Shown here one piece after another: positions 1 to 5,788 of a stretch of 10,150 bases of DNA. The stretch covers positions 1 through 10,150 of the forward strand of contig JAUWKY010000042.1 in the NCBI GenBank assembly GCA_030613915.1, written 5' to 3'. Source of the DNA: Syntrophobacterales bacterium (GTDB lineage Bacteria > Desulfobacterota > Syntrophobacteria > BM002). Each line of letters opens with the position of its first letter. Position 1 is the stretch's first letter. The notes under the pieces were generated by a model that saw only the letters and a program-made list of their open reading frames with translations, was not told where the DNA came from and did not search any database. The position numbers and the translations under genes are program-made.

Positions 1-1083
1 CAACTGATTATCAGGGACAGTGGGGGTGATCCAGATCTGGCTGTAGCAGCAGTGCGCGACCTTGTTCTGGACCACAGGGTCGCTGCCATTATTGGACCTT
101 TGAGCCGAGTAGCTGCGGAGGCGGCTGCCAAGGAGGCAGAAAAACTCTGGGTTCCCATAATCACTCTCAGCCAAAAAGAGGGAGTCAGCGAGATTGGTGG
201 CTACGTCTTTCGTTATTTTCTCAGCAATGAGCAGCAGGCAAGGTCATTGGTGGAGTACGCGGTACTCGGACTCGGCTACAGACGTTTTGCTATTCTCTAC
301 CCCAACGATAATTACGGCACGAGACTAGTATAGTTGTTTTGGGACCAAGTGGATCGGCTGGGAGGGGAGATTCGAGGAGTGGAAGCCTATGAACCATCCC
401 AAACAGATTTTGCAGATCAGATTAAAAAACTCGTTGGGCTTTACTACCCTCGCCCTGCAAGCGAGATTCCCGACCAATCCAAGGAAGGTGCGGCTGCAGC
501 GAATCTGGCAGAAGAAAGCACTGAACCATTAGAAGAAGAGCTGCTGCCGATTATGGATTTCGATGCGATCTTTATTCCCGATGGCTATAACCAAGTTGGT
601 CTCATTGCACCCCAGCTGGCATATCATGATGTCACGGGGATTAGGCTGTTGGGAACCAACCTCTGGAACTCACCAAAACTTGTGGAAATGGCAGCCCCTT
701 ATCTGCAAGATTCTATTTTTGTGGATGGTTTTTTCACTGAGAGCAATCTGCCCTTGACCAGCCAATTCGTCGCTCGCTATCAAAGATTCTTTGGCGATAA
801 ACCAGGGTACCTCGAGGCTCAGGCCTATGATACTATGCGATTGCTTGTAGATGGTCTCCATCAACCAGGGGTAACATCTCGGCAATTACTTCGTAATGCT
901 CTTTTGGGAATACAAGCTTTGTCTGGAGTGGCGGGGGCAGCATCAGTTGGTCCGAATGGAGAGGTGCATAAACCGCCTTTTTTAATCACCATCCACAGGA
1001 GACGAATGGAAGAAATCCAGGTGGACTATGGGGTACTGCGCCAGCGACAAAAGTCATTGGAGTTCTTCACTGAAAATCCCTAA
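1..1083 (+). pseudogene. Periplasmic binding protein (Leu/Ile/Val-receptor or PBP-activator type), 5'-truncated by the window edge, with in-frame TAG
   Basis: The reading frame is open from base 1 (first codon CAA) and runs to TAA at 1081-1083, except for one TAG at 331-333. Both sides read as one protein. Before the stop are a GGDPDLA-type stretch, AIIGPLSR, VPIITLSQ and the strand FAILYPNDNYGTRLV. After it comes the expected helix LFWDQVDRLGGEI, then FDAIFIPDGY, LLGTNLWNS and a C-terminal lobe with AQAYDTMRLLVDGL. This is the periplasmic-binding-protein type I fold (Peripla_BP_6/LivK-like), found in amino-acid ABC receptors and in LpoA-like activators of penicillin-binding proteins. The N-terminus, including any signal or lipobox, lies outside the window, so I cannot choose between those roles. 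A linker rich in Ala and Glu (about 470-545) precedes the second lobe. The stop could be a nonsense mutation (GAG to TAG would restore Glu), a sequence error, or amber decoding. TTG at 334 is the next possible start but has no good ribosome site. gatC follows after 37 bp and is probably co-transcribed. Confidence 0.8.
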
Positions 1084-1120
1084 ATCCCAGGATTCATAAA
1101 TTGATCAGGGAGCGCTATTG

Positions 1121-1405
1121 ATGAAAATTACGGTTGAAGAGGTAGAGCACGTGGCAAGACTCGCTCGCCTGGAGATTAGCACTGAGGAAAAACAGAACCT
1201 CACAGAGCAGTTGAACAAGATTTTGCTCTATATGGAAAAGCTCAACGAGTTGGATACCACCGGGGTTGTTCCCACCTCACATGTCGTCGATCTTCACAAC
1301 GTTTTCAGGGAGGATATTGTTGAGGAGTCTATGCCTCGAACAGAGACTCTGAAAAACGCTCCGGAGGACAATGATGCTGAATTTGTGGTGCCGAGGGTAA
1401 TTTAA
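1121..1405 (+). CDS. gatC: Aspartyl/glutamyl-tRNA(Asn/Gln) amidotransferase subunit C
   Basis: GatC is the small clamp subunit of the GatCAB amidotransferase, which turns misacylated Glu-tRNA(Gln) and Asp-tRNA(Asn) into Gln-tRNA and Asn-tRNA in the cytoplasm. It wraps around GatA and stabilises its contact with GatB. The 94-residue product has the family length and pattern: N-terminal ITVEEVEHVARLARLEIS, a helix with LTEQLNKILLYMEKLNELDT, the extended PTSHVVDLHNVFREDIV segment, and a C-terminal NAPEDNDAEFVVPRVI end. I chose ATG at 1121 because GGGAG at 1108-1112 sits 8 bases upstream. A TTG one codon earlier is also open but less likely. The stop TAA at 1403-1405 falls inside the left end of the palindrome that separates this gene from gatA. 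Confidence 0.95.
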   Translation: MKITVEEVEHVARLARLEISTEEKQNLTEQLNKILLYMEKLNELDTTGVVPTSHVVDLHNVFREDIVEESMPRTETLKNAPEDNDAEFVVPRVI

Positions 1406-1586
1406 CCAGGATATTTCATGAATTGCCTGCTGCGACCGCAGATATGACCGTCCTCCCGGGCGTCCTCGGGTGTCGGACCCTGCGACGTACTGTTCAAGTA
1501 CGCCTCGGATCCAACCCCCTGCGGTTGCCCGGTGGCACGTCCTTCTCCACGGTCTCGCGACGGCACTTTATGAAACATCCTGGCTA
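1403..1586. repeat. About 180-bp imperfect palindrome (MITE/REP-like hairpin element) between gatC and gatA
   Basis: The ends are inverted copies: 1406-1427 reads CCAGGATATTTCATGAA then TTGCC, and the reverse complement of 1562-1583 reads CCAGGATGTTTCATAAA then GTGCC, 19 of 22 identical. The outer TA of TAACCAGG/TAGCCAGG also pairs. The symmetry continues inward. Blocks near CGT..C..CCGGGC and GT.GGA.CC recur on the opposite arm. The centre is a perfect hairpin, CGTACT (1486-1491), loop GTTCA, AGTACG (1497-1502). Its midpoint (1494) coincides with the midpoint of the whole element, so this is one long interrupted palindrome. It is GC-rich beside AT-rich DNA. No transposase and no clear target duplication is visible. 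The left end includes the gatC stop codon. It may be a dispersed non-autonomous element; copy number cannot be judged from one window. Confidence 0.75.
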
Positions 1587-1625
1587 TGGCCGGGCGCTTT
1601 ACGCGGAAGCCACCAAGCATTCCCA

Positions 1626-1654
1626 TTGAATATAGTTAAGATCATAATAATAAT
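1626..1654 (+). promoter_or_regulatory. Possible gatA promoter
   Basis: The DNA from about 1626 to 1700 turns strongly AT-rich just after the palindrome. TTGAAT (1626-1631) is followed after 17 bases by AATAAT (1649-1654), or after 16 by TAATAA. These resemble sigma-70 -35 and -10 boxes about 85 bases before the gatA start. The long gap and hairpin after gatC make a separate promoter for gatA plausible, but AT-rich DNA produces such matches by chance. Confidence 0.3.
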
Positions 1655-1665
1655 AGATTAATTTT

Positions 1666-1685
1666 ACGTTATTGAGAAATAACGT
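1666..1685. promoter_or_regulatory. Perfect 8-bp inverted repeat with GAGA spacer upstream of gatA
   Basis: ACGTTATT and AATAACGT are exact reverse complements separated by four bases (GAGA). The repeat lies 55 bases before the gatA ATG and just downstream of the possible promoter. It has no following T-run on either strand, so it does not look like an intrinsic terminator. It could be an operator or an mRNA leader hairpin. No regulator is encoded nearby. Confidence 0.4.
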
Positions 1686-1740
1686 TAAGTAAATTGTGAA
1701 AAGATTTAAGGTCTGAGTTGGACCTTTGGAAAGACCAATC

Positions 1741-3198
1741 ATGAAGCTATATGATTTGACCATACATGAACTACGCAGGCTATTGGATCAGGGAGAGACT
1801 ACCGCCGAAGAAGTGACAGGTACCATCTATGAACGAATTAGGATGTTGGAGCCCAAGGTTGCCGCCTATCTCTCCCTTGCTGAAGAGAGAGCAATGGAGG
1901 AGGCAAGAAGCTGGGATAAACAGGGCTATGGTGATACCACAAAACCCCTTGCCGGCGTGCCATTGGCCGTGAAGGATGTTATCTGTACCAAGGGGATTCG
2001 AACAACCTGTGGTTCTCATATCCTGGCTAATTTTGTGCCGCCTTACGACGCCACTGTTGCTCTGAAGCTAAAAGAGGCCGGCGGTATCCTCCTGGGCAAG
2101 CCGAACATGGACGAGTTCGCCATGGGATCCTCCAATGAGAATTCGGCTTTTCGACCAACGCGAAACCCTTGGAATCTCGACCGTATACCGGGTGGTTCCA
2201 GCGGCGGCTCAGCAGCTGCTGTAGCGGCAGATGAGTGTATCGCTGCTGTCGGTTCGGATACTGGAGGGTCAATACGCCAACCTGCATCACATTGTGGAGT
2301 GGTAGGGTTCAAGCCTACTTATGGGCGTGTGTCTCGATACGGCCTCGTGGCGTTCGCCTCTTCCCTCGATCAAATCGGTCCCATTACCAAAGATGTCACA
2401 GATGCTGCTTTGCTGCTCAATGTAATCGCAGGGTACGACCAGCGAGATTCAACTTCGGTGCCCAGGGAGGTTCCGGATTACAGGGAGAATCTCCTGGAGG
2501 GTTTGGCAGGCGTCACGGTGGGAATTCCCCGGGAATACTTCGTGGAGGGGTTGGTTCCGGAGGTGGAACGGGCTGTACGGCAGGCAATTAAGACCCTTGA
2601 GAGTCTGGGGGCACGAGCCATCGAAGTCTCACTTCCTCATACTGAATATGGTGTAGCTGCCTACTACATAATTGCTCCTGCGGAGGCTAGTTCCAATCTG
2701 GCGCGCTACGATGGCGTCAAGTACGGCTATCGAGACCGGGAAGGGAAGACCCTCATGGAGATGTATCGAAAAAGTAGATCAGAGGGTTTTGGCGCTGAAG
2801 TGAAGAGGAGAATAATGCTCGGAACCTATGCCCTGTCAGCTGGCTACTACGACGCCTATTACAAGAAAGCGTTGCAGGTGCGTACCCTGATGCGCGAAGA
2901 CTTTCTCACGGTTTTCAAACAATGCCAGGCCCTGGTTACCCCGGTGGCGCCAACAGCGGCATTCCCTTTAGGGGAGAAGGTGGACGATCCCCTGCAAATG
3001 TACCTCTCGGATGTCTTCACCCTGCCAGCCAGCTTGGCTGGAATTCCAGGCATTTCTATTCCATGCGGTTTCACCAGTGAGGGGTTGCCCATTGGCTTAC
3101 AGATTCTAGCACCCCATTTCGAAGAAGGGTTGGCTCTCCGAGTAGCTTATAATTTCGAAAAGAACACTGACTTCCACCGGAGACGACCGGAACTCTAA
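1741..3198 (+). CDS. gatA: Aspartyl/glutamyl-tRNA(Asn/Gln) amidotransferase subunit A
   Basis: GatA is the glutaminase subunit of GatCAB. It hydrolyses glutamine and supplies ammonia, through a channel to GatB, for amidating Glu-tRNA(Gln) or Asp-tRNA(Asn). The 485-residue length is normal. The amidase-signature triad is intact: Lys78 in PLAVKDV, the cis-Ser153 in PGGSSGGS, and nucleophile Ser177 in GSDTGGSIRQP, with the usual 24-residue spacing between the two serines. Family blocks follow: KPTYGRVSRYGL, SSLDQIGP and the long SEGFGAEVKRRIMLGTYALSAGYYDAYY region, then LPASLAGIPGISIPCG near the C-terminus. I chose ATG at 1741 (MKLYDLTIHEL) because it matches the usual GatA N-terminus; TTG at 1726 would add five residues. 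A GGAAAG at 1728-1733 is a modest ribosome site. The gene is separated from gatC by 335 bp, and gatB does not follow it. Confidence 0.96.
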   Translation: MKLYDLTIHELRRLLDQGETTAEEVTGTIYERIRMLEPKVAAYLSLAEERAMEEARSWDKQGYGDTTKPLAGVPLAVKDVICTKGIRTTCGSHILANFVPPYDATVALKLKEAGGILLGKPNMDEFAMGSSNENSAFRPTRNPWNLDRIPGGSSGGSAAAVAADECIAAVGSDTGGSIRQPASHCGVVGFKPTYGRVSRYGLVAFASSLDQIGPITKDVTDAALLLNVIAGYDQRDSTSVPREVPDYRENLLEGLAGVTVGIPREYFVEGLVPEVERAVRQAIKTLESLGARAIEVSLPHTEYGVAAYYIIAPAEASSNLARYDGVKYGYRDREGKTLMEMYRKSRSEGFGAEVKRRIMLGTYALSAGYYDAYYKKALQVRTLMREDFLTVFKQCQALVTPVAPTAAFPLGEKVDDPLQMYLSDVFTLPASLAGIPGISIPCGFTSEGLPIGLQILAPHFEEGLALRVAYNFEKNTDFHRRRPEL

Positions 3199-3213
3199 AA
3201 CCCGGCGCGAAGC

Positions 3214-3266
3214 ATAATGACATCAAACTGCCAGCTGCCCCCTGCTGGCTGCCTGCTGATCATTAT
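3214..3266. terminator. Nested hairpin at the gatA/glgC convergence, possible bidirectional terminator
   Basis: An inner stem GCCAGC (3230-3235) pairs with GCTGGC (3244-3249) around an 8-base loop. An outer arm ATAATGACATCA (3214-3225) is complementary to TGATCATTAT (3257-3266), apart from two extra bases. The whole structure fits between the two convergent genes and includes the glgC stop codon. There is no long T-run on either strand, so efficient intrinsic termination is uncertain. Confidence 0.4.
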
Positions 3267-4543
3267 TCCTCTTCTTTAAAGTAACCTTTCGGTATCACCA
3301 CAATACCTCTGGGAGTCACGGTGAAACGTTTTCGATCCTCGCTCGGGTTGTAGCCAATTGTGGTTTTAGGTGGGATTATATTGCGTTTGTCGATGATTGT
3401 TTTTTTGATCTTACAGTGTCGCCCTACCACCACTCTATCCATAATAACCGACTCGTCTACCTGAGCCCAGCTCCTTACTATCACATTAGGAGACAGTACA
3501 GAGTTTCGCACGATACCACTCACGATACAGCCAGGAGCGACCAGAGAATCAAGGGCTTTCCCAACCCGAAAACCGTCAGACCGTTCGGTAGCAAAAACAA
3601 ACTTGGCGGGTGGGGCTGCGGTCTGGTAGGTGTGAAGAGGCCACCGCTGTCCGTAAAGATTGAAATAGGGTTCCACTCCGGTTAGATCCATGTTGGCGTT
3701 CCAGTAGGCATCCAAGTCTCCCACATCGCGCCAATAGGCAGAATCCCGGGTATGGGGTTCCAGTCGCAATTGCCGTTCGCCATCCGGCATGGTCATGTAG
3801 ACATAGTCTTCGATTTTATTCTGTTGCCGGTAGGGATAGGCATAAATCCGGTGGGAGTTCAGGAGATTAGGAATGATGTCGCGGCCGAAGTCGACTTCAT
3901 TTCCGGATGTGAGAACTTCAACCAGAGTCTCCGTCCGGAAAAGGTAAATTCCCATGGAGGCCAACACGTGGCTGGAGTCTCCCGGTATAGTTTTGGCAGC
4001 CTCTTTGGGTTTTTCCTGAAAACCAAGAATGCGAAATTCTTCGTCCACTTCGGCCACACCGAACTGATGTGCCAGTTCTGTTCCCACCTCGAGGAGCGAG
4101 ATGGTAACATCTGCCTCTCTCTCCTGGTGGTAGCTGGCAAACAGGCTATAGTCCATTTTGTAAATGTGGTCACCTGAAAGGATCAAGACGTGGCTTGGCC
4201 TGTAACGCTCAATGAGATAGAGGTTCTGGCGAATGGAATCGGCGGTACCTCGATACCAATCAAGCCCTATCCGCTGCTGAGGTGGGACGATTCTTAAGAA
4301 GTGACCCAGCTTCTGATTAAAGATATTCCAGCCGTCTTCTAGGTGGTCATGGAGAGACTGGGACTTATATTGGGGTAGAATGATGATCTTGTACACCTGC
4401 GAATTGATACAGTTACTCAAGGGCAGGTCGATAAGGCGATAGATGCCACCAAAAGGAACGGCGGGCTTGGTGCGGTCCTGGGTAAGGGGCATGAGCCTTG
4501 CGCCTCTACCACCAGCCATGACAAAGGCAAGAACGTCTTTCAT
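3263..4543 (-). CDS. glgC: Glucose-1-phosphate adenylyltransferase (ADP-glucose pyrophosphorylase)
   Basis: GlgC makes ADP-glucose from ATP and glucose-1-phosphate, the committed step of bacterial glycogen synthesis in the cytoplasm. The 426-residue protein has the nucleotidyltransferase start AGGRGARLMPLTQDRTKPAVPFGG (about 10-33), then YRLIDLPLSNCINS, WYRGTADSIRQN (about 96-107), GDHIYKMDY with Asp125 at the position of the catalytic Asp of E. coli GlgC, and GFQEKPKE with Lys178 at the glucose-1-phosphate-binding Lys. YWRDVGDLDAYWNANMDL precedes a C-terminal left-handed beta-helix with IDKRNIIPP and GIVVIPKGY. Because these residues are kept, it looks catalytic rather than a GlgD-type regulatory paralogue. 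ATG at 4541-4543 is preceded by AGGA about 7 bases upstream. The 186-bp gap after ftsY could hold its own promoter: TATACT (complement of 4669-4674) resembles a -10 box but lacks a convincing -35. No other glycogen gene is in the window. Confidence 0.95.
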   Translation of the reverse strand: MKDVLAFVMAGGRGARLMPLTQDRTKPAVPFGGIYRLIDLPLSNCINSQVYKIIILPQYKSQSLHDHLEDGWNIFNQKLGHFLRIVPPQQRIGLDWYRGTADSIRQNLYLIERYRPSHVLILSGDHIYKMDYSLFASYHQEREADVTISLLEVGTELAHQFGVAEVDEEFRILGFQEKPKEAAKTIPGDSSHVLASMGIYLFRTETLVEVLTSGNEVDFGRDIIPNLLNSHRIYAYPYRQQNKIEDYVYMTMPDGERQLRLEPHTRDSAYWRDVGDLDAYWNANMDLTGVEPYFNLYGQRWPLHTYQTAAPPAKFVFATERSDGFRVGKALDSLVAPGCIVSGIVRNSVLSPNVIVRSWAQVDESVIMDRVVVGRHCKIKKTIIDKRNIIPPKTTIGYNPSEDRKRFTVTPRGIVVIPKGYFKEEE

Positions 4544-4729
4544 GATACTATCCTGCTACTGTAGTGGTCGTCTCATACTCTGCAACTCACTCCATGGTCT
4601 CTGAGACTCAAGGAAAAGTCAAATTAATCTTCGTCTGCCATATAGTTTATTGGCTGCTGCTCTCATAAAGTATAGTGGAAGGCTTGTGAGGAATAAGTTG
4701 AAGGCTGGGAATTAGATGAGAGACTCAGG

Positions 4730-5788
4730 TCAGAAAAGGGCGGCTGCGAACTGTTCAGGGTCAAACTCCCTGAGCTCATCCAAACCCTCGCCCAAGCCGA
4801 TGAAGCGGATGGGGATTTGAAATTCCTGACAGACACCCACAACGATGCCACCTTTGGCCGTACCATCCAGCTTGGTGAGCACCAGCCCTGTGACCGTCAA
4901 TTCCTGATGGAAAAAATGCGTTTGCGAGATTGCATTTTGTCCTGTGGTGGCGTCAAGAATGAGCAGGACCTCATGGGGGGCGGTGTCCATTTGTCTCGAA
5001 ATCACCCGCTTTATCTTTTTGAGTTCCTCCATGAGATTCACCTTGGTGTGGAGACGACCTGCTGTGTCTATTAACACCACGTCCACACCTCGAGCCTGGG
5101 CCGCAGCCATGGCATCATAGACCACGGCCGCCGGGTCAGCACCACTACTTTGCTTGACCAGCTCGACTTCCACACGTTCAGCCCAGTTTGACAGCTGTTC
5201 TGTGGCCGCAGCCCGAAAGGTGTCGGCAGCAACCAGCATCACCCGTAAACCCGCCTGTTTATAGTGGAACGCCAGCTTGGCGAGGGTTGTAGTTTTGCCC
5301 ACACCATTGACACCAACAGCCATGATTACAAATGGCTTGTGACCAGTAACATCTAAGGCTGAGGCCTCGACCTTTAGGAAACGGCGGATTTCGTCCTTCA
5401 GGTGGATGTGCAATCGATCTGCATCCGTAAGCTCCCGGCGATGGAGCTTCTCCTCCATGGAAGTAATCAGTTTCTGCGTGGTAGCAACCCCGAGATCTGA
5501 GGTGATCAACACTTCTTCCAATTCCTCTAGCACATCTTGGTCAATTTCTTTCTTGCCAAGAACCAACCGGTCGATTTGTCCTGCCAGTGTCTTCCTGGTC
5601 TTCTGTAAGCGCGAGCGCATATAAGTGAAAATCCCGGAAGTTGTCTCAAAGGCAGGCTCGACCCCATTCTCCGCCGAAGGATCTTCGGTTTCAGGAGAGG
5701 ATTCTTCTGGCTGGGAGGATTCGATTGTATTCTCCCCCGCACTCTCGGTTGCATCGTCTTCCTGTTTGCGTCTAAACCATCTAGCCAT
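4730..5788 (-). CDS. ftsY: Signal recognition particle receptor FtsY (SRP GTPase)
   Basis: FtsY docks ribosome-SRP complexes at the inner membrane and, with Ffh, reciprocally activates GTP hydrolysis so that nascent membrane proteins reach SecYEG. The 352-residue protein starts with a short basic MARWFRRK segment and a strongly acidic Glu/Ser/Pro-rich region (about 10-50), the A domain used for membrane contact. The four-helix N domain spans about 55-145. The G domain has G1 GVNGVGKTT (159-167), DTFRAAA (189-195), G3 DTAGRLHTK (241-249), G4 TKLDGTAKGG (305-314) and the closing GLGEGLDEL (331-339). ATG at 5786-5788 overlaps the end of smc by 8 bases and has no strong ribosome site of its own (AAGG lies about 14 bases upstream), so translation is probably coupled to smc. 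The stop is TGA. Confidence 0.97.
   Translation of the reverse strand: MARWFRRKQEDDATESAGENTIESSQPEESSPETEDPSAENGVEPAFETTSGIFTYMRSRLQKTRKTLAGQIDRLVLGKKEIDQDVLEELEEVLITSDLGVATTQKLITSMEEKLHRRELTDADRLHIHLKDEIRRFLKVEASALDVTGHKPFVIMAVGVNGVGKTTTLAKLAFHYKQAGLRVMLVAADTFRAAATEQLSNWAERVEVELVKQSSGADPAAVVYDAMAAAQARGVDVVLIDTAGRLHTKVNLMEELKKIKRVISRQMDTAPHEVLLILDATTGQNAISQTHFFHQELTVTGLVLTKLDGTAKGGIVVGVCQEFQIPIRFIGLGEGLDELREFDPEQFAAALF

Noticed and set aside
1486..1502. TGTTCAAGTAC resembles a tRNA T-arm
   Set aside because: It is the apex of the larger palindrome. No acceptor stem, D-arm or anticodon arm can be placed around it.
1402..1661. Open frames of 63-74 codons on both strands across the gatC-gatA spacer
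   Set aside because: They arise from the two arms of the GC-rich palindrome: the plus- and minus-strand frames carry near-matching ends (FMKHPG and FMKYPG), as expected of inverted copies. They lack convincing ribosome sites and show no recognisable family.
4597..4607. Small palindrome GTCTC-T-GAGAC upstream of glgC
   Set aside because: It is only 5-bp arms and is not placed on a convincing promoter; it is common by chance.
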